Origin: Gorsachius magnificus
Taxonomy: Eukaryota; Chordata; Aves; Pelecaniformes; Ardeidae
Reading direction: 5' to 3'
Assembly (NCBI GenBank): GCA_034008185.1
Contig: CM067081.1
Span: forward strand, 682,001 to 746,000
DNA: 64,000 bases
Shown here: in pieces, positions 32,411-64,000 of the stretch
Numbering within the stretch: position 1 is the stretch's first letter
Layout of the letters: each line of letters opens with the position of its first letter
The notes under the pieces: generated by a model
The model's database searches: none
What the model was told of the DNA's origin: nothing
Seen by the model: only the letters and a program-made list of their open reading frames with translations
Program-made: the position numbers and the translations under genes

Positions 32411-33940
32411 GGCTGTGCCCAGGCTCCCTGCATCCCCTGTGCCCCGGTACTGCACCCCGGGGCTCCCTGTGCCCCCCGGACTGTGCCCCCATGTCCCGCT
32501 GCACCCCACATCCCACTGCGCCCCACGTCCCTCAAGGTGGCCCGTGACCAGCCTTGCTGCCCCCCACATCCCCCCCGTGCCCATGGGGGAGCCGCTGTCG
32601 GCACCCCAGGGGGACAGGAGTTGGGGGAGGGGGGGGCAGCCATGGGGCACTGAGCCCGGAGGTGTCGCAGGGCTTGGGGCCGGACCCCAGGACTGGTGGC
32701 AGCCGGGGGCTTTGGGGGCCACTGGGGGGGACCCTGGGGCAAGAGGCTGGGCAGAGCTGTGCGGGGAGCAGTGGGTGAAGCCCCCGGGAGCCTGAGCGCC
32801 CACGCTGGGCAGGGGGGGCCCTGGGTGCTGGGGGGCAGGACCAGAGCACAGTGCTGCCCCCCAGCTCAGGGGGGAAGGAGAGAAACCCCCGGGACCCTGG
32901 CAGGGCTTCGCTCTGGCGCTCAGCCCTGAGCCGGGCTGGGGCCCCTGTCCCACGGCAGAGCCCCCGGGCCGCGGGGGCCCGGGGGGAGCCCCCAGGCCTC
33001 CCCCACCCCCGGCCCAGGCAGGGAGCGGTGCGGGCATGGCCAAAGGCCTCGTGCCCTGGCACCGCTGGGGGCACAGGCACCGGACTGACCCACCGTGGGG
33101 ACAAAAAGCCCCTAAAAGCCCGGCGAGCTTCCCGGCACTTGCTCCTGGCATTCCCAGAAGGGCCGGGAGAGGGGTCAGCTCGGGGGCCTCGCCCAGCACC
33201 ACGCAGCCCCTTCCTCCCGCCCGGGCGAGGACAGCGGCGTCCCGCGGGCAGTGAGGGGCCGGAGGCGGCTGCGGTGGGGGGGCGGCCCGGCCCCCTCCGC
33301 CACGGCCCTGCTCCCCACGGAAGCCCACCCCAGGCGAAAGGCGTGGGCAGGGGCCGTGGAGGGGGTGCCCGGCCCCCCGCCGCACGCGGCGTCCATCCCC
33401 CCGGGGGAGAGCACGAAGGCGCCGCGGCCTCACCCCGGGGCAGGGAAGACGATCGAGAAAAAACCCTGGGCCACGTCTCAGTTTCCAGGACTCTATTTCT
33501 GTGTTTGGCACAACATTGCGAGGCGGTTTCACCCAAAAGGAAACCAAAAGGGCTCGGTGGGGCACGTGGCACGGCCACGCTGGGTCTCCCCCGGGTGACG
33601 CGGCCACCGCTGCACCCACGGCTCAGCCGCCACCGCCGCCACGGCCCCAATCCCCCGCGCGCAGCGGCGCAGCCCCTGGTCCCGGGAGCGGACGATGCGG
33701 CCTCGCGTCCCCTCGCTGCCGGGAGAGACAAAACCCAGCCCCGGCCACCCTGGGGCCCTCGCCCCCGCACGCTGCCGTCACGGGCTGCACCCACCCGCAG
33801 CCAAAACACCACGAGCTGAAGGCTCCTTGCGCCCGAGGGACGGAGGCTCGGCTCCGTGCACCGGCACCGCAGGAGCGGCGCGATGGCGGGGCAGGGAAAC
33901 GCCGGCACCAGCCCAGCCCTGCCCGCGCCCTTCGCTCCAT
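32411..33940. other. GC-rich spacer between IL18BP and RNF121, no gene seen
   Basis: Overlapping frames on both strands (up to about 480 codons) lack domains, splice structure and codon bias. I regard them as by-products of GC content. No repeat of known type is seen. Confidence 0.5.
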
Positions 33941-33943
33941 CCC

Positions 33944-33949
33944 TTTATT
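33944..33949 (-). terminator. RNF121 polyadenylation signal
   Basis: AATAAA on the minus strand, 835 bp past the RNF121 stop. The 3' UTR includes a homopolymer (about 34575-34601) that is poly(T) in the transcript. Confidence 0.65.
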
Positions 33950-34567
33950 CCAGTGCCAAAAAAAGAGCAATGCCCGGCAAGGCACCCCCCCGCCCCGGGG
34001 CAGGGGCCAACCCGCTCCGGACGCACGCTCGCCCCCAAAGGGGCGCGGGGGCAGGGAGGGGCCCCGCTCCATGCCCTGGCTGCCCCCCCCGGTGCGGAAC
34101 ATAGAAAAGACGGGCGCCTACAAAAGGGCGACCCGAGGCCGGGTGCGGGCAGAGCCCCGCGCCCCAGCGCAGGAGAGCGGCTTGGTTCCTCCCCGCGCAC
34201 CCACGGCCCCGGGGAGGGGACCTGGGGGCAGCCCCGAGTCCAGCCCGCGGCGCTCAGGCGTCCCCCCCGGCCCCTCTGCCAGCCCCTCGGGCTCCTCCGA
34301 CCCGGCCCCTGCTTCCCCAGGTCCCTTCCTGGCTGCCGGCGGGGCTGCTCCGGGGAGTCGGCGTCGAGCCGGCGAAGCCTCGGCCCTCTCCCCATCGCCA
34401 CCCCGGGCAGAGCGGCAGGAGGGGGGGATGGAGAACGGCCCCCGCCTGAGAGCTCGGCACGCCGGGGCAGCGTGAAGGGCCGGAGAGGGGCTGGGGGAGG
34501 GAAACGGGACAGGCGCCTCTGCTCGTCTGCAATAGAAAGTTTTAAATATGTTCGTTAAAATAGGTGC

Positions 34568-34602
<35 letters not shown>

Positions 34603-34783
34603 CTCCCCCAGCCCTAGCGGGAGGGGCCCAGGGCAGAGCCCTCCCTCGGCTGCCAACGCCGCGGTCCTCGGGCGGCCGAGGTCCTGAGAGGTGACGGAGA
34701 AAAGCCAGCGTCCCCAGCCGGCCGCTGTCCCCCGCCCTGGGCGCGCGTCCTCTCGTGGCTCCGCGGCTCCCCACCGCCTGCCC

Positions 34784-56807
<22,024 letters not shown>

Positions 56808-56839
56808 CTTGCCCCCCCCGTCCCCAGCGGCCAGCTCCT

Positions 56840-57250
56840 TCCGCCAGCGTCCGCCAATCACCGGCCACGCCACCGCTCCCACGGCCAATCGCTGGGAGAG
56901 GCGCTGCGCCAGAAACCAATCAGAAGAGAGGAGGGGCGGGACAGCCGTCTGAGGCGTCGGGTAAAGACAGAGGGAAGGGGCGAGCTGTCACGGCCAGGGA
57001 TCATCTGCCATTTCCAGTCTCGGAGCGGGACGCACAGTCCCTGCCGGTGGGCTCGGTTACCCTGTCCGCCTGCCACCGCGGGGTCGCCGCCTCCAGAGCT
57101 CTCGGGTCGCCGCCTCCCCCCCCCCACCCGCCCCTTCCCGCTGCCCCCTCACGCTGTTTCGGAGGGAGCGCACATGGCGGACGGTCCCTTAGGCCCTCCG
57201 TGAGGCGGCGCTGCCGCAGGACTACGTGTCCCGTCAGGCTCCGCGGCGGG
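56840..57250. promoter_or_regulatory. CpG-rich divergent promoter of RNF121 (-) and XNDC1 (+) with three CCAAT boxes
   Basis: CCAAT occurs at 56854, 56885 and 56916, all on the plus strand, exactly 31 bp apart and 47-113 bp upstream of the RNF121 ATG. Evenly spaced CCAAT boxes (about 31-32 bp) are a known NF-Y arrangement. At about 57217-57235, GGACTACGTGTCCCGTCAG faintly resembles an ACTACAATTCCC-type (ZNF143) site. No TATA box is seen on either side. The RNF121 side is better supported than the XNDC1 side, whose ATG is 1.3 kb away. Confidence 0.6.
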
Positions 57251-57299
57251 GCCGGGGCCGGGGCCGGGGGTTGAGGCCGGGCCGGGGGCAGGGGCCGGG

Positions 57300-58150
57300 C
57301 GGGTCGGGGGTCAGGGGTCACGCGGTTTGGGCGGGAGATTCAGGCGGCGGCTTCGGGATCGGTGCGGCGGGGAGGTAGGAGGGGGAATTGGGGGGGGGGC
57401 TGTGGGGGTGAATGGGGCTGTGGGGCAGAGCTGTGGGGCACTGGGGGTGAATTGGGGGGGCTGGGGGTCACTGGGGGCTGAATTGGGGGGGCTGGGGGTC
57501 ACTGGGGGGCGAGGGGGGGGCTGGATGGGGTGGGGGGGCTGGGGGGCAGGGGTGTGGGGCACTGGGGGAGTGAATGAGGAGGCTGGGGGCTCAATGGGGG
57601 TGCTGGGGGGCACTGAGGGGTAAATGGGGTGGGGGGTTGTGGGGAAGGACTGGGGGGTGCTGGATGGGGTGAATGGGGCTGGGGGGCAGAGCTGGGGGGT
57701 GAACGGGGGGGCTGGGGGGCAGATCTGGGGGGTGAATGGGGGGCACTGGAGGTAAATGGGGGGGCTGGGGGGGCTGGGGGGGTAATGGGATGGGGGGGCT
57801 GGGGGGTAGAGGTGGGGGGGGCTGTGTGGCAGGACTGGGGGGCACTGGGATGGCAGAATGGATCGGGGGGGCACCTGTGGGTCTGGAGATGCTGGGAGGT
57901 GGCAGTGGAGGGGGGGGTTGGGGGAAGGTGGGGGGCTGGGTCGGCTGAGCGGTTGGGGGGGCTGCAAGTCAGTTGTGGGGTAGCTGGATGGGGCGGGGGG
58001 GGGGGGGTGGGGGGGGGTGGCATCAACGGGGATTAATGGAGCAGCTGCCCCCCGTGCCCCCCACTTCCCAGCCGGTGCTGGCCCTTCCCGGCCGGGAGGC
58101 GCCGGGTCCGGTCGCAGAGCTGCCCGCTCTCCCCGCCAGGCGCTGGCTGC
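57300..58150. repeat. G-rich low-complexity tract upstream of XNDC1
   Basis: Long irregular array of GGGGGGCTGGGGG and CACTGGGG-type words. Minus-strand proline-rich open frames (PPHSPPSAP-type) arise from it and are not credible genes. It may form G-quadruplexes. Confidence 0.7.
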
Positions 58151-58180
58151 GTGCGGAGGGCTGCCCCCAGGGGACCCTGG

Positions 58181-61100
58181 ATGGCTCCGGTTAAAATCAG
58201 CCACATCGTGTCCTTCTCCTCGCAGGTCTCCTTTCTTCCAGGGGGGTAGGGGGGGATTGTGAAGGTTTCCCCCCCCCTGCGCTGCTGAGGTCCCTGAAGG
58301 GGAGGGATTCTGGGTTTGGGGGGTGTCAGGGTGCCACAGCACAGCCCTCCTTGTCGGGCACCGGCTGAAGGGCACAAATTGGTGCCGAAGAGCGGGAATT
58401 ACGCACAATCTTCCTCTCTCGAGAGGTGGAGTGCTGCTTTGGGGGTGCCAGAGAGCCCCCTGCTTCTCCCCTGAGACTGGGGCGAGGCGGAGGTGAGGGG
58501 GAAGGCGGCTGGGGAGGGGGCTGGCGTGTGACGTGGCGTCTCTGCCATTATGTGCAGGACCCCAAGTACCCAGTGGAGAATTTGCTGCGTGAGGATGGCC
58601 CTCGCCCCTGGCTTGGCTGCCCCCAGGACCGCAGCAGGCAGCTACGGGTGGAGCTGCAGCTGGAGAGAGCCAGTCCCATCGGCTACGTGGACGTCGGTCC
58701 GTCTGTCCCCCCTGCCGGCACGGCAGGGCTGTGCCCTGGGCAGCGTGGGCAGCCCCGAGCCTCACATCCCTCCCGCCCAAACACAGGCAACTGCGGCTGC
58801 GCCTTCCTGCAGATCGAGGTGGGACGTTCCTCCTGGCCGCTCGACCGCCCCTACCTCACCCTGCTGCCCAGCGTCGCGCTGATGACGCCGGCTGACTCGA
58901 AGCTGGACCGGAACCGCTGCGGGGTCCGGATGTTTAAGGAAGGTAAAGATCGCCTGATCCCAAGGGAGAGGGGCCCAGGGCAGAGCGGAGAGGCTGGGGG
59001 GGTGGAAAGGGACGGGGAGACCGGGAGGTGACAAGTGCTGGAGACTGGGGATCACGGCCGTCCCATTCGCCGCGCAGCCTCGGGGGGGTCGTACCGGCTC
59101 TGCTCCCCGCCCTAGCCACCCCCCTGCCTGTAATCCCCCCGTTGTCACCATGTCCTGGTCCCAAAGGAGGGAACGGTGGCCCAGGGTGACGAGCAGAGGC
59201 GGGAGCGGTGCCAGCACGGCGGTCCCCGCTGTGCCCCTTCCACCCCAACCGCTGCCCCTCCTGCAGCAGACTTCCCGGCGCTGGCGGCGGGGCAGCGGTG
59301 GGACCGCCTGCGGCTCACCTGCAGCCAGCCCTTCGGCAAGCACGGCCATTGGGCCTTCCGCCGGACCCCCAGCACCCTCAGCACCCCCAGCCACCCTCGC
59401 AGCGAAGCCTGGTAGGTGCCTCATGTTCTCCTTGCCCCGGGGACCCGCCGGGAGGTACCGGGGATGCCGCCCTGCCGGTCCCCGTTCCCCGAGGCATTCC
59501 CTTGTCCCACAGGAGGATGCTGATGCCGAGCCCGCAGGCGGCCCGGGGCGCCCCAGCCCTGCCTTTTGCCGGACTTCCATTCCAGAACCGCGCTGGTAAG
59601 TAGCCTGCTCTGGTCCATCCCCATCGTCCCCCTGCGCGGCCAGGCCTGGAGCCGCCTGGAGGAGCTGGTTCCAAGCCCCAGGGTGCTGGAGGCCTGGCTC
59701 CCACCAGCCTGCCTGCTCCCTGCTGTCCCCAGGAGCTCGAGGGACGAGGAGCAGCTGAAGAGCCGCCGCAGCGGAGCCGGGGGGGTCAGCCCCGGGCCCC
59801 CGCGCTGCCACCGCAGAGCTGCCCGTGGCCAGCCCGGGGTGTCTCGCAGTGCAGAGAGCCTTGATGTAGTTGGTACGTGTCCCCCCCGATCCGCCCCAAG
59901 GGATCTTGTCCTGCCGAGGTGGGGGGACCCCTCTCCCCGTGCCCACAGGGACCCCGCTGGCTGTGCCCTGGCCAGGGTGGCTTCCTTGGGACACGGCACC
60001 CTCCTTGCTGGCACCAGGGAAGCGTGGTGGTAAATCCTATGGCTCACAGGGGAGCCTCCTGTGATCCCTTCGCTGTCCGCAGCGGGCCGGCTGGAGGCGG
60101 CGATTGTCCTTTTGTGTCACGCCGGGGGTGTTTCTGTTTCCCTTCCCACGAATGCCGCTGGTTTGGTTCTCACCAGGGCCCCTTCCACTGGGAGAGGCAT
60201 CGCTGCTGGGCGGAGAGCAGATTAGAATTGTAGAATCACGGAATGGTTTGGGTTGGAAAAGCCCTTGAAGCTCCCCCAGCCCAACCGCCCCCCTACCCCT
60301 GCCATCCCACCCCCAAAGCCTGGCCCTCAGCACCGCCTCTGCCCGGCTGTTCAATCCCCCCAGGGCTGGGGACTCGACCCCTTCCCTGGGCAGCCCCTTC
60401 CAGGGCCTGACAGCCCTTGGGGGAAGGAATTGTTCCCCAGGGCCAACCTCACCCTGCCCTGGCACAACTTGAGGCCGGTGCCCCTTGTATGCTCTTCCCT
60501 AGGATCTGCTCAGGACGTCCCCGCAGCCCCCACCAGAGCCCGCAGGCAGCCGGGCAGCAGGCAGCGACCTCCCGGCCCCGTGGGCAGGTAACCCCTCAGC
60601 TCACCCCATTTCCCCTGCCCTCACCCCACCGATCGCTCTGCTCCGAGTCCTTCCCAGCCGGCTCCATGCCCGCGGGGCCGCTGGCGCATGGCTCCCGTCT
60701 CCCTTTCCCTGTGTTGCTGGACCCAGTCCCTGGCTGGGGCTGGTCCTTCGCTCCTTTGGGCGGGCAGGACGCGGCGGAGCAAGCCCTAAGCTTGCAACCC
60801 CCCTCGCAATGCCTCTGCAGGCCCCTGCCCGCCACCCCAAGGCAGCCCAGGATGGGGGGAAGCACCAGAGCCCGCAGCCACCAAGAGAGACGGGGCAGGA
60901 GCGGGGACAGCGGAGGGGACAGCAGCCATGGGGACATGGGTGTCTGCCCCATCTGCGCAGGTGGGTGCTGGGCGCGGGCGTCCTCTGGCCTGAAATGGCC
61001 TCCCCGCAAGCGCGCGGGCGACCTGGGCGGGGAGTGGGACGCGCCTTGGGGCAGAGCACGGTGTCCCCCCCGCCCCCCCCGGGGGGGAGCCACGGGGGGG

Positions 61101-61929
61101 GTCAGCCCAGGGTCCTGGCCCTGCATCCCAGGGACCGCAGGGTGCTGGGCTGAGCTGCCCCGCGCTGTGGGAAGCCACGGAGGCCGAGCGGGGCCACGGG
61201 AGCGGCTGTGGAGCTGCCACGGCATCGAGGTGGGCTCCGACGGAGGCGCTTGGCTCTGAAGGGCGGTGAGGGGCAGTGGCAGACGCTGGCTCCCACCCTC
61301 CCCACTTGTGCCTCCAACCCCAGCTTTTTGGGGAGAAGCAGCAGCGGCTCCTGAGCTGGGACTCTCCCTCCCTTTCCGCAGGCCGCTTCAGCCTGGATCT
61401 CCTTCCCACACACGCCTCCCGCTGCGGGGAGGAAGACCCCGCCGCCACCTGGCCTTCCTCCCCGCTGGATGAGGCGTCCCCCGCCGCCTGGGTGTGCTGC
61501 CCCATCTGCCAGCTGCCCTTCGGCGCGGCGGAGGTGGAGTGGCACGCCAGCACCCCCCCCCCCCCTCCCCCCGCCCAGGCTAGGGCTGCGGGGACGGGGG
61601 GACCAGCCCCGTGTCACGGCACCGGGGAGCTGAAGCCGTGCCGCTGCGGCTGTGGGAGACACCGGGCTGGAGCCCTGCCTGCCCCGTCGGGCGAGCTGCT
61701 GCCTGCTGCTGCCTGCGCCTGCCTGCGCCGGCAGGGCCGCGCCGCTGGAGCTGGTTGTGCCAACGGCAAAGGCTGCGTGGGCAGGGACCGAGCCTGCGCA
61801 GCAGCGGTGGCCACGCTGGCAGCGGCCCTGGTGGATTTTTGGCAAGGCCGGCTGGGGAGGGAGGGAGAGGCCGCTTCCATCCCCAGGGCCAGGCCTGGGG
61901 GGCCCTGCGGGGGGGGGGGAAGGTTGTGA
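58181..61929 (+). CDS. XNDC1: XRCC1 N-terminal domain-containing protein with C-terminal zinc-finger module
   Basis: Exons are 58181-58225, 58558-58696, 58787-58942, 59267 (or 59270)-59411, 59513-59595, 59708-59872, 60503-60587, 60821-60960 and 61382-61929, about 501 aa. Exons 1-4 form an XRCC1-NTD-like beta-sandwich: VKISHIVSFSSQ, YPVENLL, IGYVDVGNCGCAFLQIEVG, FPALAAGQRWDRLRLTCSQPF. Exons 5-8 are basic and low in complexity. Exons 8-9 hold a RAD18-like zinc finger (CPICAG, then LPTHASRC). A second one (CCPICQLPFGAAEVEWHAS) lacks its expected last cysteine and runs into a C run. XRCC1-type NTDs bind single-strand-break repair factors, so a DNA-repair role is inferred. Exon 6 start is the least certain, because the nearest AG breaks the frame. 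Exon 4 has a CAGCAG acceptor. Placement between RNF121 and NUMA1 matches mammals. Confidence 0.82.
60228..60488 (-). mobile_element. CR1 3'-end fragment abutting XNDC1 exon 7
   Basis: TAGAATCACGGAATGG and the GGTTTGGGTTGGAAAAGCC block open the plus strand. The fragment ends about 15 bp before the exon 7 acceptor at 60502. Confidence 0.85.
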
Positions 61930-61953
61930 TGGAGGCAGCGGCTGCTGGAGGCA

Positions 61954-61959
61954 AATAAA
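61954..61959 (+). terminator. XNDC1 polyadenylation signal
   Basis: AATAAA 24 bp past the stop. It faces the NUMA1 signal 182 bp away on the other strand. Confidence 0.7.
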
Positions 61960-62140
61960 GCAAAGGCGAGAAAGAGGAAAGGGAGAGAAAATTCCCCTGT
62001 GGCTGTTGGCGCCGCAGCGAGGCCCGGGGGAGCATCCGGCCCCGAGGGGGAGGAGGAGGAGGATGGAGATGCTTTTCCACGCCTCAGGATGCGCTCGAGG
62101 AGGAGCAAGGCAGGACACCCACAGCAGGAGAAAAATACAA

Positions 62141-62146
62141 TTTATT
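62141..62146 (-). terminator. NUMA1 polyadenylation signal
   Basis: AATAAA on the minus strand, 486 bp past the NUMA1 stop. Confidence 0.7.
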
Positions 62147-62631
62147 TACAAGTAGAAACACTTTAAAAATGTCACCTGCCCCCCCCCACCAGGGGCGCCC
62201 AGGGGGTTGGGGGGGAGATCCTGGGGCTGGCCCTGCAGGTGGGGGGGAGGGGGGCGGGGGGTGTGTGTCAGGTCAGTCACTGCCCTGCGGGGGCCCCCCC
62301 CATCCCCAGGGGCTCCCCCACCCCAAGCTGGTGGCCCTGGGGATGCGCTGTCCCCAGGAGGGCTCAGCCACTGGCCCCAGCCCAGCAGAGGCGGGGGGCA
62401 AGGGCCGGTGCTGTGCACAGATGGGGGCCACCCCTGCACCCACGGGAGCTTCCAGCCCCCAGGCAGCCCCCCCTGGGGAAACCCCCCCCCCTCCCTGGGC
62501 ACCCGGCTGGGTGCTGGAGCAGGGTGATGCTGGGCGCAGCAGGAAGGGTGCTGGGGTGCTCGGGGGAGCCCTATGGCGCCCTGGGACACCGGCACATGGG
62601 GTCCAGGGCCCCGGCGGGGGCCGGGGCCACC

Positions 62632-64000
62632 TCAGAATTTTGCATCCTTGAGCGATCGGCGACTGGCCTGGAAGGGAGGGAGCCGGGAGGAGACGTCAGG
62701 AGACAGCGGTGGCGATGAACAACCCACGGCCCTGGGGGGGGCCGTGCCCCCACTGTCTCCCTGGCACAGCCGTGACACCAGGGCCCGGTCCCCCCGCTGC
62801 CCCCGTGAGCCCCGGGCAGGGCTTGGGGGCAGCGGGGTGAGGACGCGCTTTCCCTCACGTCCCCCCTGCACCACGGGGGGCTCAGCTGGGTGCCACAGGG
62901 GCTCGGCTGGGTACCACGGGGGGCTCGGCTGGGTACCACGGGGGGCTCACAGTGCCTACCTTGCCCTTGGGGGACTTGGCAGTGGCGATGCGGGGCGAGC
63001 GGCGGGCGCTGCCGCGGGGGGAGTTCTTGGGGGTGGCTTTCCGGCCGGCCGCCCGGCGCAGCAGGCTGTTCCCCAGCTTCTTCGGGGTGTTGAGGATGCT
63101 GAACGCCATCGACTGGCGCCTCTCGGCCTGTGCAGGAGGACGTGGGACCATGAGCGTGGGGCAGGAGAGGGCGGGGGGGCCCGAACCCCCTTTTTCCTTC
63201 CAGAGCTGGCTGCTCCAGGCCCAGCCGCTCACCTGCTTGCTGGGGGCCGGCTGCTCGCTCCTCCGGCTGACCTGGGAGCTGCGCCGCTCGCTGCGGTCCC
63301 GGGGGGTCTGGGGACGTGGGAAGCAGCTGGTCGGCTTCTTGGACTGGAAGAGAGGGGGCAAGTTGGGACTGAACCTGGGGAACAGAGCCCAGGGCCACCC
63401 TCCCTGCGAGCAGGCGGCAAAGAGGGGAACTGAGGGGCGGGGGGGGGGATGGGAACCAAGGGGCTGGGGGGGGGGACGGGAACTGAGGGGCGGGGGGGGG
63501 GTGGGAACTGAGGGGCGGGGGGGGGGGGGGACGGGAACTGAGGGGCGGGGGGGGGACACGGGAACTGAGGGTCTGGGGGGGGGATGAGAACTGAGGGGCA
63601 GGGGGGGAACAGGAACCGAGGGGCTGGGAACTGAGGGGTGGGGGGGATGGGAACCAAGGGGCTGGGGGGGACAGGGAGCCAGGGCAGCAAAGCCCAGGGC
63701 TTGGCTGTCACCACTCTGGCCGCCTCCTGCCAGCTCTGCCCCCGCGAGGTGCCAACCCCCAGGGTCCCGCTGCTGGTGGAGCCCCAGGAGGAGCCATTCC
63801 CAGGGCCCCAGCAGCCCCCAACATCTGGAGAACATCTGCTGCTGCCCCCCAGCCTCCTGTCCCCTCATCCCCAGCCTGGCTCCCAGGGAAGCCAGGGACC
63901 AGCCGGGGGGCTCAGCTCACCTCGGGGGTGTCAGGGCCCTGGTGGGACTCGTCCGAGAGGCGCTTCCTCTGCTGCCGGGTGGTGATGCCGCCGGCCCAGG
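62632..64000 (-). CDS. NUMA1: Nuclear mitotic apparatus protein 1, C-terminal exons (rest outside window)
   Basis: NuMA is a large coiled-coil protein that anchors spindle poles and recruits dynein. Only its tail is here. Minus-strand exons are >64000-63921 (TTRQQRKRLSDESHQGPDTPE), 63343-63233 (SKKPTSCFPRPQTPRDRSE), 63127-62960 (AERRQSMAFSILNTPKKLG, NSLLRRAAGRK, RRSPRIATAKSPKGK) and 62667-62632 (ASRRSLKDAKF, stop). All junctions are phase 0. MAFSILNTPKKLGNSLLRR and TPRDR are hallmark NuMA tail sequences, with Thr-Pro sites of the kind phosphorylated in mitosis. The last exon gives an ending that differs from the human KGKAKH terminus as I recall it. The intron at 63344-63920 holds a G-rich array (about 63430-63660). 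Confidence 0.93.
63430..63665. repeat. G-rich minisatellite in a NUMA1 intron
   Basis: Repeats of GGGAACTGAGGGGCGG and GGGATGGGAACCAAGGGGC separated by G runs. Assembly of run lengths is likely unreliable here. Confidence 0.85.

Noticed and set aside
31447..33908. Long minus-strand frames of 430-480 codons around IL18BP
   Set aside because: Low-complexity Gly/Pro/Arg frames produced by GC content. They overlap real IL18BP exons in other frames.
57174..57210. ATGGCGGACGG start as an XNDC1 or RNF121 start codon
   Set aside because: It stops after nine codons and matches neither protein. At most it is an upstream ORF.
57311..58780. A 489-codon minus-strand proline-rich frame
   Set aside because: It reads a G-rich low-complexity tract and runs antisense over XNDC1 exons 1-2.

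Overview
The window reads as avian nuclear DNA. It is GC-rich and intron-containing, and it is full of CR1 LINE fragments whose 3' ends carry the short ATTCTATG-type terminal repeats. It also holds bird-type ERV solo LTRs and conserved vertebrate genes. Gene order supports a bird: CHRNA10, ADP-ribosyltransferases (ART), IL18BP, RNF121, XNDC1, NUMA1. This is the CHRNA10/ART neighbourhood (human 11p15.4) joined to the IL18BP/RNF121/XNDC1/NUMA1 neighbourhood (human 11q13.4). The mouse chromosome 7 order also links them, there with TRPC2 in between. I see no TRPC2 exon here.

Layout. 1-2.8 kb: CHRNA10 (+), entering the window in its signal-peptide exon. 3-4.5 kb: a CR1 end and an ERV solo LTR. 4.6-27.6 kb: an accessory block built from repeated copies of an unrecognised four-exon gene, here called gene X. 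Copy A (+) is at 5.36-7.54 kb, copy B (-) at 12.29-13.83 kb and copy C (-) at 22.14-22.99 kb. There are also an orphan exon at 17.0 kb, 3' remnants, and two genes (19.52-20.45 and 25.30-26.71 kb, both -) in which the first 59 codons of an ART gene are fused in frame to the repeat region of gene X. CR1 elements, a 27-bp minisatellite, a probable solo LTR and a GC-rich junction unit separate the copies.

28.2-29.9 kb: ART copy 1 (+). 30.5-32.1 kb: IL18BP (-). 33.9-56.8 kb: RNF121 (-), nine exons. ART copy 2 (+, 49.1-50.8 kb) and a piece of the IL18BP last exon lie inside RNF121 intron 1. 58.2-61.96 kb: XNDC1 (+), divergent from RNF121. 62.1-64 kb: the last exons of NUMA1 (-), tail to tail with XNDC1.

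Most notable observations. (1) The two full-length ART copies have complementary lesions. Copy 1 keeps the catalytic residues but loses the GPI-anchor signal by a 1-nt deletion. Copy 2 keeps the GPI signal but has Gln in place of the Arg of the R-S-E triad. (2) The ART/gene X fusions have their breakpoint in a stretch where the two parents are nearly identical. (3) ART copy 2 arrived as an approximately 2.7 kb segment, flanked by direct repeats, in the intron of an unrelated gene on the opposite strand. All exon boundaries were read by eye from splice sites and frame continuity. No alignment was run.
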